From: Muribaculaceae bacterium
GTDB lineage: Bacteria; Bacteroidota; Bacteroidia; Bacteroidales; G3-4614
Length of the DNA: 62,267 nucleotides
Assembly: GCA_017546805.1 (NCBI GenBank)
Contig: JAFYRT010000015.1
Location: 1 to 62,267 of the forward strand
Reading direction: 5' to 3'
Shown here: positions 8,341 through 18,067 of the stretch, one piece after another
Layout: each line of letters starts with the position of its first letter
Position numbering within the stretch: position 1 is the first letter of the stretch
Made by a program: the position numbers and the translations under genes
The notes under the pieces: generated by a model
What the model saw: only the letters and a program-made list of their open reading frames with translations
Database searches by the model: none
Told to the model about the DNA's origin: nothing

Positions 8341-9181
8341 AAATACTATCCCCCTTGTGCACCTCAATTTGTTTCTTTAGGATAGCAATGGTTTGCGATG
8401 CAATGGCTTCATCGCGTTGAAATTTTTTAGTCAGTTTTATAATTTCAGCAAGTTTGTAGCTCTCTACAATTGCCTTACGAGTACTCTTTTCCATAGTGTA
8501 TGAATAGGGCTTTTTACCGTCGTAAGTTACAGTAATTGCAGCTCCTTTCGAGTCAATCACAAATTGAGCAATATCTAAAGTTTTAGGCTCTTTATATGTA
8601 ATTGTCTCAACATTCATGCCGTTGATTTTGTATCTGTAGTTGTTTGCTCCGTCATAAGGAATAACTTCGCTCATGATAAAGGAGCCGTCTTTTAGTGCAA
8701 GTCTGAAACTTTCATGTTGAATAGCTGCACTTCCCGAGTGAACACTTAAGATTTCCAATTTACCATCTTCTGTGACATACACTCTTAAGCACGATTTTGT
8801 TTGACTTGCCTTGTTGGGGTCGTGTTTATATACCAAAGTTCCTGTTGTTTGGTACTCCTCATCTTTTATAAGATCAAAATCTTTAAGCTTAATCTCAGTC
8901 TCTTTTTGCAGAATTCTAAGCATAGAGTCTGCATACACCAATGTCTGCTCGTTAATGGCAAGTTCAGCCTTGCGCGACAGTTGCATACCTCCTCTAATTT
9001 CGTCAAAAGCAGTTGGGTTTACAATTTTAATACTGTCGGTTAGCTCTTTGACTTTTAGGTAGTCGCCAATTTCGTACGACTCTTTAGCTTTAAAATAAAG
9101 GCTGCGAGCCTCTTTGTTGTCGCTGCAAGAGGCGAACAACAGAGAGGCTGCAACTACTATTCCGAAAAATATATTTTTCAT
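8339..9181 (-). CDS. Lipoprotein of unknown function
   Basis: 280 residues. The start has a lipoprotein signal: a hydrophobic stretch (FFGIVVAASLLFASC) with C19 as the lipidated cysteine, followed by SDN, an Asp-containing sequence that in Bacteroidetes can go with surface export. The body has a charged helical N-terminal half (residues 25-110, rich in K, E and L) and then alternating strands with a KPYSYTME hairpin. I do not recognise a family. It is followed on the same strand, after about 245 bp, by recA, and preceded by the DUF4301 gene (41-bp gap), with which it may be co-transcribed. Confidence 0.75.
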   Translation of the reverse strand: MKNIFFGIVVAASLLFASCSDNKEARSLYFKAKESYEIGDYLKVKELTDSIKIVNPTAFDEIRGGMQLSRKAELAINEQTLVYADSMLRILQKETEIKLKDFDLIKDEEYQTTGTLVYKHDPNKASQTKSCLRVYVTEDGKLEILSVHSGSAAIQHESFRLALKDGSFIMSEVIPYDGANNYRYKINGMNVETITYKEPKTLDIAQFVIDSKGAAITVTYDGKKPYSYTMEKSTRKAIVESYKLAEIIKLTKKFQRDEAIASQTIAILKKQIEVHKGDSI

Positions 9182-9222
9182 TAATTTTATATATATTTTT
9201 ATTACAAACCACTTATGGTTTT

Positions 9223-10746
9223 TTACAAGTGTGTTTCGCGAAGAAGATCGTTTACGGTCTTAACAGGGTTAAATGTTGAGATGGGAACTTCAACGAATAT
9301 AGTGTTCCAATCCGACATTGCTCCGTTCCACAAACCGGGACGTTCCAATGCTTTAAGTACTTTTCCGCTTTTCGATTTCTCAGATATAAAACCTGTGTTT
9401 TTATCAATAAAGTCAGGAAGGTTATAGTGATTGCCGTTCCAATCTCTTACCGAGCAAACAAGATCAACGGGGTTAAAGTGCGAACCACCCTCAAATGCAG
9501 TTTTTGATTCGGCATGAGCCATGTTGATTTGGCTGCTTTCCAAAATTTGGGGAGAGTAAGTACCATCTTCATTGTATGCTAAGAATGGGCCACCTCCTGG
9601 CTCTCCAATGTTTTTAACCATACCACAAACACGTAGAGGTCGGTTTAGTTTTTTCAATAGGTACATTGCGAGGTCGCTATCCTCCATTTGTTTAATTTCA
9701 GGATTTTTAGTGCAAAGCTCTTTTTGTACAAATTGAATAATTTCGCGTAGGTCATCAATAGTGTAATTTCCGCTTTCAAGAAGTTTACCATATGCAAAAA
9801 TCTTTTCACGAGCTTCAGCCAAAACTCCTGCCAATACTTTTTTGTATAGTACAGTGTCAGCTTTGAATGAGTCGGGAACTACGTTGTCTATGTTTTTTAC
9901 AAATATCACGTCGGCATCAATCTCGTTAAGGTTTTCAATTAACGAGCCATGACCTCCCGGACGGAACAAAAGAGCTCCGTTTTCTCTGAATGGTTGATTC
10001 TCTCCGTCAGCTGCAATAGTATCAGTTTCGGGCTTTTGTTCTGAAAAAGAGATATTGTATTTTACGCCAAACTCTTTTTCGTATGCAGGAACAACTCTTT
10101 CTGTCAACTCTTTAAAGAAAGGCATGTGATCGTGCGAAACGGTAAAGTGGATGTTTACTGTTGCATCGCCGTTTTTAGCATACAAAGCACCTTCAACAAG
10201 ATGTTCTTCCATAGCAGCACGAGAAGCAGTGGGGTAGTTGTGGAATAGAAGTAAACCTTTTGGTAACCAACCATAATTCAACCCTTTTTCAGCAAGAAGG
10301 TTTTCAACTACGCTTTTGTATTTACCGTCAGCCATAAGAGAATCAATGTCTGCACCCTCATTTTTTTGACACATTTCGTTTAGTGCATTATAGAATGCAA
10401 ATGTTTTAATGTGTGTAAAAAAGTTTTTCTCAAAAGAACTCTCAGGAGTATCGTAATCGGCATCCAAGAATCCGAATAAATCTTTAAACATACGGCTTGC
10501 AGCGCCAGAAGCAGGAACAAATTTTACGCTTTTTACCCCTTCCTCAATGAGTTTATCCCATTTCTCGGCATATGCCTCGGCAGAGTCGTTTAATTGTTTG
10601 ATTCCGCTACCAAGTGACGCGCTGTTTTCGAGTTTTAGGTATGGAAATCCTTTTTTGAAACACTCCAATTGCTCCTCAACTGTTTCTACAGTCATTCCTT
10701 TTGCTTCGATTTGAGCAAGATCTTCTTGTGAAAAACAATACTTCAT
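9223..10746 (-). CDS. DUF4301 family protein
   Basis: 507 residues, soluble, without signal or membrane segments. The N-terminus (CFSQEDLAQIEAKGMTVE) and the GAASRMFKDLF, LLFRPGGHGSLIENLN and GMVKNIGEPGGGPF blocks match what I know of the Bacteroidetes-specific DUF4301 family. The PxSGAASRMFK segment and the RPGGHGSLIENL block resemble parts of sugar-nucleotidyltransferase folds, so a nucleotide- or phosphosugar-binding role is possible, but none is established. ATG start at 10746. The next gene on this strand is the 8339 lipoprotein. Upstream is the divergent RelA-type gene (179-bp gap). Confidence 0.85.
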   Translation of the reverse strand: MKYCFSQEDLAQIEAKGMTVETVEEQLECFKKGFPYLKLENSASLGSGIKQLNDSAEAYAEKWDKLIEEGVKSVKFVPASGAASRMFKDLFGFLDADYDTPESSFEKNFFTHIKTFAFYNALNEMCQKNEGADIDSLMADGKYKSVVENLLAEKGLNYGWLPKGLLLFHNYPTASRAAMEEHLVEGALYAKNGDATVNIHFTVSHDHMPFFKELTERVVPAYEKEFGVKYNISFSEQKPETDTIAADGENQPFRENGALLFRPGGHGSLIENLNEIDADVIFVKNIDNVVPDSFKADTVLYKKVLAGVLAEAREKIFAYGKLLESGNYTIDDLREIIQFVQKELCTKNPEIKQMEDSDLAMYLLKKLNRPLRVCGMVKNIGEPGGGPFLAYNEDGTYSPQILESSQINMAHAESKTAFEGGSHFNPVDLVCSVRDWNGNHYNLPDFIDKNTGFISEKSKSGKVLKALERPGLWNGAMSDWNTIFVEVPISTFNPVKTVNDLLRETHL

Positions 10747-10925
10747 ATCCTTTATGTTTTAAATTATTGATATTCATAGCAGTGCGAAAAATCTGTATAA
10801 GGTTGTCTTAATTATGCCTTCATCCTACAAATTATTTCATCTCCAAATATACAAAATTAACCTTATATAATTTTATGTTATAAGAAAAAACTCTATATTT
10901 GAGAAGATTTTATTGAAACACACTT

Positions 10926-13142
10926 ATGCAAAGTCAAGAATTGATGTTCTCGGCAGAGGAAAAGATAGAATTTTTACACTCATATTTAGAGTTGCGACGT
11001 CAGACCCGTTCACTTATAAATGAAAGTGAATTTGAGAAACTACGTCATATCATCTCCGAAGCTACGGCAAAAGACCAATATGGACGAGATCGCAACGGAA
11101 ACAGCATATTGTTGCGAAATTTCAATACGGCACTTATCCTCTCAAAAGAGGTTGGCTTGGATCGTTCCACGCTTCTTTCTATTTTGCTATACAATGTTGT
11201 GGCCCACAAAAGTCGTACTATTGAATATATCGAAAAGGAGTTTGGATGCGACGTGGCCGCTATAATATCGCACCTTATAAAAACCGAGAGCCTATATTCA
11301 AAACATGCAACTGTTCAAAGCGATAACTTCAGAAAATTACTTTTGTCGTTTGCCAACGATGCGAGGGTGATAATAATACTTATTGCCGATAACCTATGTT
11401 TGATGCGAATGATAAACCATCACCCCGACAATAACTATCGATTAAGCATTGCAAGCGAAGCATCATACCTATATGCCCCATTGGCACACCGTTTGGGATT
11501 GTATAAGATAAAATCAGAACTTGAAGACCTCTCGTTGAAATATACAAATCGCGAGGTGTTCTCCTCAATTGCATCAAAACTTACTCAAACAAAAGAGAAG
11601 CGTCAAAAATATATAGAGTCGTTTATATCGCCCATAAGAGAAAAGCTTATAAAAGAGGGGTATAAATTTGAGATGAAAGGTAGAACAAAATCTATCTACT
11701 CGATATACAACAAGATGAAAAAGCAAAAGGCCGAGTTTGAAGATATTTATGACCTTTTTGCTATCAGAATAATTTTGGATACTCCATTGGAGCGAGAAAA
11801 ATCGGATTGCTGGAGAATATTCTCTATTATAGCCGACATGTATAAACCCAATCCCTCACGAATGCGCGATTGGTTAACCATACCTAAAAGCAACGGATAT
11901 GAATCGTTACACATAACAGTGTGGGGGCCTGAAGACCGTTGGGTAGAGGTGCAGATTCGCACCAAACGCATGGACGAGATTGCGGAGAATGGCTTGGCCG
12001 CGCATTGGCGATATAAAGGAGTTAAGAGCGAAAGCGGATTGGACGATTGGCTAAACAGTATGCGCGACATATTGGAATCGTCTGATGACAAAGATGCTCT
12101 TGAACTTGTGAAAGACTTTAGTAAGGATGATTACGATAAAGAGGTATTTGTCTTCTCTCCCAAAGGCGATTTGTATAAACTAACCAAAGGAGCTACAGTT
12201 TTGGACTTTGCTTACCTTGTTCACACAAACATTGGAAACAAGTGTGTGGGGGCAAAGGTTGACGAGAAAAATCAATCGTTGAGATACCAAATAAAGAGTG
12301 GTGATACTATTGAAATTTTGACATCACCACAACAAAAACCAAAACAAGATTGGTTGAATATAGCAACACAAACACGCACAAAACAGAAGATACGTCAGGC
12401 ACTGAAAGAGGCGGAGAATCGTGAAGCCGAGTATGGAAAAGAGATGTTCTTCCGTCGCTTGAAAAACAAAAAAATAGAACTTGATGAGGCTGCCTTAACA
12501 CAACTGATAAAGAAATCGGGATTTAAGACAGCAACAAAATTCTTCTCAACCGTTGCGCAGGATAAGATAGACATAAACTCTACGATAGATAAGTTTGTGC
12601 AGATAAGTCGTGAAAACGATGAGGATAACATCCATCAACGTTCGGCAGAAAATTTTGTTCCGCAGACACCTGTTCAGCAACAAACAAAAGAGGATGTGTT
12701 GGTGATTGATGGCTCGTTGAAGGATATAGAGTATAAACTGTCTAAGTGTTGCAACCCTATATATGGCGATGAGATATTTGGATTTGTAAACTCGCAGGGA
12801 GGAATAAAAATACATAGAATGGATTGTCCTAATGCCGCTGATTTGCGAGGACGCTTTGGCTATCGAGTAGTCCCTGCAAAATGGTCTGGCAAGCATGGCT
12901 CTCAATATGTGGTTGTATTACGTGTTGTAGGAAACGATGATATAGGAATTGTTACAAACATAACATCAATAATATCGAAAGAGAGTGGGGTGGCGATGCG
13001 AAGCATATCAATCGATTCAAATGATGGACTGTTTCAGGGCCACATAACCGTGATGGTAAACCATGTGCCGGCGCTGAATGCTTTGATAAAGAAATTGAAA
13101 ACTGTAAAAGGAGTCAAAAACGTAGAGAGAACAACAGAATAA
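10926..13142 (+). CDS. relA: RelA-type (p)ppGpp synthetase with a degenerate hydrolase domain
   Basis: 738 residues with full RSH architecture. The hydrolase-like domain (~1-195) is degenerate: the canonical HDxxED is YNVVAH at 89-94, and the DRLHNMRT region reads ADNLCLMRM. The synthetase domain (~235-365) is intact, with KGRTKSIYSIYNKM (G-loop), EDIYDLFAIRI, the substrate loop RMRDWLTIPKSNGYESLH, and EVQIRT at 341-346. TGS follows (~405-465, VFVFSPKGDLYKLTKGAT), then a zinc-finger-like segment (LSKCCNPIYGDEI), and ACT at the C-terminus (~665-738). It should therefore make but not degrade the stringent alarmone, as in RelA; a bifunctional SpoT-like partner is expected elsewhere. A TATATTTG at 10894-10901 may be its -7 box. 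Confidence 0.92.
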   Translation: MQSQELMFSAEEKIEFLHSYLELRRQTRSLINESEFEKLRHIISEATAKDQYGRDRNGNSILLRNFNTALILSKEVGLDRSTLLSILLYNVVAHKSRTIEYIEKEFGCDVAAIISHLIKTESLYSKHATVQSDNFRKLLLSFANDARVIIILIADNLCLMRMINHHPDNNYRLSIASEASYLYAPLAHRLGLYKIKSELEDLSLKYTNREVFSSIASKLTQTKEKRQKYIESFISPIREKLIKEGYKFEMKGRTKSIYSIYNKMKKQKAEFEDIYDLFAIRIILDTPLEREKSDCWRIFSIIADMYKPNPSRMRDWLTIPKSNGYESLHITVWGPEDRWVEVQIRTKRMDEIAENGLAAHWRYKGVKSESGLDDWLNSMRDILESSDDKDALELVKDFSKDDYDKEVFVFSPKGDLYKLTKGATVLDFAYLVHTNIGNKCVGAKVDEKNQSLRYQIKSGDTIEILTSPQQKPKQDWLNIATQTRTKQKIRQALKEAENREAEYGKEMFFRRLKNKKIELDEAALTQLIKKSGFKTATKFFSTVAQDKIDINSTIDKFVQISRENDEDNIHQRSAENFVPQTPVQQQTKEDVLVIDGSLKDIEYKLSKCCNPIYGDEIFGFVNSQGGIKIHRMDCPNAADLRGRFGYRVVPAKWSGKHGSQYVVVLRVVGNDDIGIVTNITSIISKESGVAMRSISIDSNDGLFQGHITVMVNHVPALNALIKKLKTVKGVKNVERTTE

Positions 13143-13185
13143 GAGTTGTTAGTTGTTAGTTGTTAGTTTGTTAGTTGTTAGTTAG
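13141..13185 (+). repeat. TTGTTAGTTGTTAG tract after relA
   Basis: Tandem GTTAGTT units follow the relA stop codon with only 1-2 nt between, as after several other plus-strand genes here. Confidence 0.7.
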
Positions 13186-13211
13186 GCAACACTCTAATTA
13201 TAAAGTAAAAT

Positions 13212-14435
13212 ATGAAAAAAGGAAGGTTGATAAAGTGGCTGGTAGCCATTGTAATCATTACAGGATTGGTAATATGGGTAAACTCACGTTGGAGTGTTTG
13301 GTTTGGCGATTTACCAGAGCCTGAATATAAGGTGGAGAATAAGATTTCTCGACTTTTGATGACCTACGGAGCAGAAGGAGAGGAGTCGCGAACCTTTACT
13401 TGGATGTGTGGTGAGACTCTACAACCTGCAGTTTTTGAACTTGCAGTACTTGGAGATACAATACACTTTGAGGGTGAAGGCGAGGTTTATGAATCTCGTT
13501 CGGGTAAGGCTGCATATTATAAAACCACAATTCAATCACTTCCGCAAGGATTGAATTATAGCTATAGAGTAGTACATCCATTCGATACAACAGAGTGGTA
13601 TTCGTTTGAAGTTCCTCTTAAAAACGATAATCGTACATTTATATTTTTAGGGGATGTTCAAGACGATTATACAGGTGTAACCACAAAAATATTTTCAGAG
13701 ATATTTGAGCTATACCCTGATGTCGATTTTTACCTCTTTGGTGGAGATGTAATTGAGCGACCAATGTCCGCCTATTGGGATTATTGGTTCTCTTCAATGC
13801 AAGATATACCAAAAGTAAAACCAATTTTGGCAGCAGCAGGAAATCATGAATATCTTAAATCGTTACCGCGTCATCTCGAGGATAGATTCGGATTGGTCTT
13901 TCCATATGCCGCTGCAGAAAATAATAAAGGGAATGCTCTATTCTCTGTTGAACTTGGTGATGCTCAATTCTTTTTGTTGGACTCAAATAAAGACTTTTGG
14001 AAATATTTCTATCAAAGAGCGTGGTTAAAAGATGAATTGAAAAATAGCAACGCACAATGGCAAATAGTGGTGCAACATCATCCCATATATTCTGTAAAAG
14101 GACATTTTAATCAATTATTGCAACGCATGGCATTTAACCCTGTAATTAAAAAGAGGGGAGTGGATTTGGTGTTGCAAGGACACGAACATGCCTATATGAG
14201 AACCTCAGATAAAATGGACGATGGTTCGTTGCAGTCACCTGTCTATATAACATCGCACTGTTCGCCCAAAAACTATAAAATATCGTATATGTCTGATTAT
14301 ACCATAACCGATAGCAAAGATAGATATTATCAATTAATCTCATACGACTCTGAAAAAATAGTTGTTGAGAGTTACAATTCTCAACACGAACAAATTGATA
14401 GAATTGAAATTCTTTCCACAGGAGAGGTGTTATAA
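13212..14435 (+). CDS. Membrane-anchored calcineurin-like phosphoesterase
   Basis: 407 residues. A single N-terminal membrane segment (WLVAIVIITGLVIWV, ~9-23) is followed by a β-rich N-terminal domain like that of purple acid phosphatases, then a metallophosphoesterase domain. The five metal motifs are visible: FLGDVQDD, FGGDVIE, GNHEY, VVQHHPIYS and GHEHAY. It probably hydrolyses phosphoesters in the periplasm, using a dinuclear metal centre; the substrate is not evident. It sits 69 bp downstream of relA and is followed by a convergent terminator at 14439-14468. Confidence 0.88.
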   Translation: MKKGRLIKWLVAIVIITGLVIWVNSRWSVWFGDLPEPEYKVENKISRLLMTYGAEGEESRTFTWMCGETLQPAVFELAVLGDTIHFEGEGEVYESRSGKAAYYKTTIQSLPQGLNYSYRVVHPFDTTEWYSFEVPLKNDNRTFIFLGDVQDDYTGVTTKIFSEIFELYPDVDFYLFGGDVIERPMSAYWDYWFSSMQDIPKVKPILAAAGNHEYLKSLPRHLEDRFGLVFPYAAAENNKGNALFSVELGDAQFFLLDSNKDFWKYFYQRAWLKDELKNSNAQWQIVVQHHPIYSVKGHFNQLLQRMAFNPVIKKRGVDLVLQGHEHAYMRTSDKMDDGSLQSPVYITSHCSPKNYKISYMSDYTITDSKDRYYQLISYDSEKIVVESYNSQHEQIDRIEILSTGEVL

Positions 14436-14438
14436 AAG

Positions 14439-14468
14439 AAATGGCGACTAAATTGTCGCCATTTTCTT
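14439..14468. terminator. Bidirectional intrinsic terminator
   Basis: AAATGGCGAC (14439-14448) pairs with GTCGCCATTT (14455-14464), with a 6-nt loop and T-rich flanks on both strands. It ends the converging phosphoesterase and Na/Pi symporter genes. Confidence 0.85.
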
Positions 14469-14485
14469 GTTTTAAGAATAGAATA

Positions 14486-16222
14486 TTACCTTTTATTTGC
14501 AAAAGCGCTATACAGGTCTTGTGAGATATTAATAATATAATCTCCCATTCTTTCAAGATGGTTTATAATATCCAGGTAATAAACACTTGTTTGGTAATTT
14601 TTTCTGTTGTTTTCAATATCTTCAATTTCCGTATCACGGAGTTCATTTCGTAACTCATTTATGCGATCTTCTGCATTGTAAGCATTGTTTATGTCTGTTA
14701 ATCCACCTTTGTGAGCAATTGTTAGATTATCAATCATAACTTGGTATGCATTGTCAACACAATTGATAAGTTCCTCAACTTTTTTGATGGTGTCTGCATC
14801 GAATCTCTTTTTATGGATATTTCTTCTTGATAGAATACGACTTATAGTGTCTCCTGAATCTCCGAGTGATTCCAACTCCCCAATAATTTTATACATAGCT
14901 TTAACTTTTGCAGAGGTTGTTTCGCTTATGTCTCCTACCGATAGAGCATTTAAGAAAGTTGCAATCTCTAATTCTATCCTATCAGAAATCTCTTCGTATT
15001 TCACCAATTTATTTCGTAACTCTGTAAACTTATCATTGTCTGTCTCTCCAATAATTGATTTTGTAAATCCAAGACCTCTTCTTGATATTTCGGCAAAATG
15101 AATAATCTCTTTAAATGCTTGCTCTGTTGCAAGTTCAGGAGTTGATAATGGACCTGCCGATATATATTTTAGTCTGAAAATCTCGCTTTCTTGGTTTTTA
15201 GGACTCTTTATAATCCATGTAACCGCCTTTTCGATGTATCTTATAAACCAAACCAAAATGAAGGTGTTTATGGTGTTAAACAGAGTGTGCAACATTGATA
15301 GTCCGTAAAGTGCGGCAACACTTGTCGCAGCATCTGTAGAGGTAACGCTAAAGTTGTCTGCCGCAGGATTCGGTAATCCGAAAAGCTCAATAACGCTTCC
15401 GACAAGTGCAAGGAATGGGGTAAAAAATATTAATGCCCATACAACTCCAAATAGATTGAAAATGGTGTGCGACATTGCTGCTCTTTTTGCTTGAGTGTTA
15501 CCTATCGATGCCGCAATATTTGCTGTGATTGTAGTACCGATATTCTCTCCCAATACCATTGCACATGCCATGTTAAACGGAATCCATCCCATGCTTAGCA
15601 TGATAAGAGTAATGGCCATGGTTGCTGATGATGATTGTAGTACAAGTGTAAGAATTGTACCGAAAGCAAGGAATATTAAAACCGAAGTAAATCCATAACT
15701 CGACCATGTTTTTACAAAATCCAATACCTCGGGGGTTGAATTTAGATCAGGAACCGATTCTTTCATAAATGAAAGTCCGAGGAATAGAAGACAGAAGCCC
15801 ACTATCAATTCTCCAATATTTTGTCTTTGGTTCTTTTTTGAGTTTGAGAACAAGAATCCAAACAGCATCAAAGGAATAGCAAGGATTGAAATGTCTGCTT
15901 TAAATCCTAACCATGCGACAAGCCATGCAGTAACGGTGGTACCGATATTGGCACCCATAATAACTCCGATTGCTTGATATAGAGTAAGTAATCCTGCATT
16001 GACAAAACTGACAACCATAACGGTTGTTGCCGATGAGGATTGAATTATTGAAGTAATTCCAACTCCTGTCAGCACCCCTTTGAATGGATTGGATGTCATT
16101 GCTGACAGAAAACCACGTAGTTTATCTCCAGAAGCTTTTTGAAGGCCCGAACTCATTAAGTTCATTCCGTAAAGGAACATGCCGAGAGCTCCTAATAATG
16201 TGAAAATTTGAAGAATTCCCAT
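14486..16222 (-). CDS. Na/Pi cotransporter family protein with a PhoU-like tail
   Basis: 578 residues. Residues 1-~340 are polytopic, with the two inverted symporter repeats marked by QSSSATTVMVVSFVNAG and QSSSATMAITLIMLS and by GANIGTTVTAW and GENIGTTITAN. The last ~220 residues are helical and PhoU-like (EISRRGLGFTKSI, then ELESLGDSGDTISRIL and HLERMGDYIINISQDL). The family (NptA/PNaS) imports phosphate with sodium across the inner membrane; the tail may sense or regulate. The length and fusion are usual for Bacteroidetes. No regulatory site was recognised. Confidence 0.92.
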   Translation of the reverse strand: MGILQIFTLLGALGMFLYGMNLMSSGLQKASGDKLRGFLSAMTSNPFKGVLTGVGITSIIQSSSATTVMVVSFVNAGLLTLYQAIGVIMGANIGTTVTAWLVAWLGFKADISILAIPLMLFGFLFSNSKKNQRQNIGELIVGFCLLFLGLSFMKESVPDLNSTPEVLDFVKTWSSYGFTSVLIFLAFGTILTLVLQSSSATMAITLIMLSMGWIPFNMACAMVLGENIGTTITANIAASIGNTQAKRAAMSHTIFNLFGVVWALIFFTPFLALVGSVIELFGLPNPAADNFSVTSTDAATSVAALYGLSMLHTLFNTINTFILVWFIRYIEKAVTWIIKSPKNQESEIFRLKYISAGPLSTPELATEQAFKEIIHFAEISRRGLGFTKSIIGETDNDKFTELRNKLVKYEEISDRIELEIATFLNALSVGDISETTSAKVKAMYKIIGELESLGDSGDTISRILSRRNIHKKRFDADTIKKVEELINCVDNAYQVMIDNLTIAHKGGLTDINNAYNAEDRINELRNELRDTEIEDIENNRKNYQTSVYYLDIINHLERMGDYIINISQDLYSAFANKR

Positions 16223-16269
16223 AAATTTATAGATATAAAGTTTATAAATAATCTTTCTGTAAACTTGAA

Positions 16270-16728
16270 TTATTTAATAAGATTTTTAATTTGAGCTATT
16301 TCGTATTCCCCCATACTTGTACACGGACTATATTGAAAAGGAATATATTCAAGAAGTTGGATGTATGCCTTTTGAGTGGATTTGCTGTAAAATATCACCA
16401 ATCTTAAATCCTGACCGTTTCCGTTTTCAGAGATGTTTATTGTATTGGGGTCTGATTTTAGTGCGGCAATGATAGTGGGTTTCATCTTTTGTTGAAATGA
16501 TAACTCGCGTTTTAAATATAACTCCCCACTTTCACTCTCTTTGTATGCTCTTTTTAGTACAAAGGCGAGAACGATGCCTAAAATAATCAGTGAGTATCCT
16601 CCAAAAACAACTCCAATACCGTTAAACGCAAATGAAATTACGGCTCCTGTAATTATGAGAGATAAGGATATAATAATATCTTTAATTGTACGAACTTTTA
16701 TGAAATTCTTTTCCATTTTATTTATCAT
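16270..16728 (-). CDS. Small membrane protein of unknown function
   Basis: 152 residues with two adjacent membrane segments (~residues 13-58: ISLSLIITGAVISFAF and YSLIILGIVLAFVLKR) and a soluble C-terminal half of about 90 residues that ends in EIAQIKNLIK. Two ATG starts are possible, 16728 and 16716 (MEKNF). It lies 47 bp upstream of the Na/Pi symporter on the same strand and may be co-transcribed with it. I do not recognise a family. Confidence 0.65.
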   Translation of the reverse strand: MINKMEKNFIKVRTIKDIIISLSLIITGAVISFAFNGIGVVFGGYSLIILGIVLAFVLKRAYKESESGELYLKRELSFQQKMKPTIIAALKSDPNTINISENGNGQDLRLVIFYSKSTQKAYIQLLEYIPFQYSPCTSMGEYEIAQIKNLIK

Positions 16729-16865
16729 TTAGTTTGTGTATAATTTTATATTTCAGCAACATTACATAAATAATGTGCTTTTTATTTTGTTTATGACAAG
16801 TAGTGCGATATCTTCCACTAATGAGCAGAGATACCACATAAACTAAGATTTGTGTAAACTAAGGG

Positions 16866-17246
16866 CTAAATGATAAGTTTGCCAAATCTAATCAGCATCT
16901 GATTTTGATTGACAAAAAATTGATTTGGAGTTAAGGATGAGTTTATAATGTATTGACTAAAGTAGGGATTGATTATTTTACCCTCTTTGTCTAATTCAAA
17001 ATTGTTTCGGTTTGTTGTATTTACTCTTTTTGAAGGAGATTGTCGAAGTGCAACCGCGGATATAGATTGTGGTGGCAGACAAAATTCCGAGTTAATCTCT
17101 ATCGAATCGGTATAATACGAAACGTCTTCTGTTTCAATATTATCTGAGTATATCTTCGAGGTTGTGGTATTTGATTGCTCTTCCGCTGCGATGAGACTTA
17201 TCGCAACGAATATAAATGGAATTATATATTTAAGTAGTTTTATCAC
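16866..17246 (-). CDS. Small secreted protein of unknown function
   Basis: About 126 residues from a GTG at 17246, which puts KLLKYIIPFIFVAISLIAA at the N-terminus as a normal signal peptide. A longer reading from a TTG at 17273 adds nine residues. There is no ATG near. The mature part is short, with a Q/S/T- and N-rich segment and no known motif. Its existence rests on an intact signal peptide and an open frame, so I am only moderately sure. Confidence 0.5.
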   Translation of the reverse strand: MIKLLKYIIPFIFVAISLIAAEEQSNTTTSKIYSDNIETEDVSYYTDSIEINSEFCLPPQSISAVALRQSPSKRVNTTNRNNFELDKEGKIINPYFSQYIINSSLTPNQFFVNQNQMLIRFGKLII

Positions 17247-17330
17247 AAATAATAAACAATATTCCTTATGCAAATATAGTCAAAGAAATTTAATTGCTAA
17301 AATTTATGGGTTGAGAATAGCTGTTTATTC

Positions 17331-17370
17331 GTATGAAAAAAAAACTAACGAGGCTTTAGCCCCGTTAGTT
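17331..17370 (-). terminator. Intrinsic terminator of ndk
   Basis: AACTAACG (17343-17350) pairs with CGTTAGTT (17363-17370), extended by GGC/GCC. On the minus strand it is followed by a run of T. Confidence 0.85.
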
Positions 17371-17409
17371 AAGATAAATATGTGTTATACTATTTTGTCT
17401 TCTGTTTTT

Positions 17410-17874
17410 TTAAAATTCATCATTTGCATACAGATAGTCAAAAGTTGCCAATTTGTAATCGAAAATCTCTTCGGCTTTGAAGAAACGTTTCAATTCAGCC
17501 TCAGCTGTTTCGGGAGAGTCCGATGCGTGAACAATGTTCTCTTGGAAGCTCATGCTGAAATCGCCACGAATTGTTCCTGCGGGAGCTTTACGGCCTGTTG
17601 TGGGACCTGTAATGGTTCTTACCGCCTCAATGGCATCAACACCCTCATAGCAACATACAATAACGGGGCAAGTCATCATTGAGTCTTTTACTCTTTGAAA
17701 GAAAGGTTTGCTACTTAAGTGAGAGTAATGCTCGCTTAATACATCGTCGGTAAGTTGAACCATCTTCATACCGCAGAGTCTCAAACCTTTTTGCTCAAAG
17801 CGTTTTGTAACTTCGCCAATCAAACCTCTTTGTACAGTACAAGGCTTTAAAATAACAAGAGTTTTTTCTAACAT
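17410..17874 (-). CDS. ndk: Nucleoside-diphosphate kinase
   Basis: Transfers the γ-phosphate of ATP to NDPs through a phosphohistidine. The 154 residues show TLVILKPCTVQRGLIG at the N-terminus, ITGPTTGRKAPAGTIRGDF, and the active-site motif NIVHASDS with H116. Length is normal. It is monocistronic, with a clear terminator at 17331-17370. One change from the classical sequence is HASDS in place of HGSDS, which is common in Bacteroidetes. Confidence 0.96.
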   Translation of the reverse strand: MLEKTLVILKPCTVQRGLIGEVTKRFEQKGLRLCGMKMVQLTDDVLSEHYSHLSSKPFFQRVKDSMMTCPVIVCCYEGVDAIEAVRTITGPTTGRKAPAGTIRGDFSMSFQENIVHASDSPETAEAELKRFFKAEEIFDYKLATFDYLYANDEF

Positions 17875-18013
17875 GATTATTTATGTTTTAGATTTATAAA
17901 ATGCTTAAAATAAAATTTTTATAAAGGTATAAATTTATTTTTATATAAGATAATTTTATGAGTAAATAATTTTAAGAAGATTAATTCGGTGCATGAATAT
18001 AAGATTACGGATA

Positions 18014-18044
18014 ATAAAAAAAGCTGCACCAAGTGGTACAGCTT
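18014..18044 (-). terminator. Intrinsic terminator of the 18068 gene
   Basis: AAGCTGCACC (18021-18030) pairs with GGTACAGCTT (18035-18044) with one mismatch. The minus strand continues into T7. Confidence 0.85.
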
Positions 18045-18067
18045 TCGTATATTTGAGATTTGTTTTT

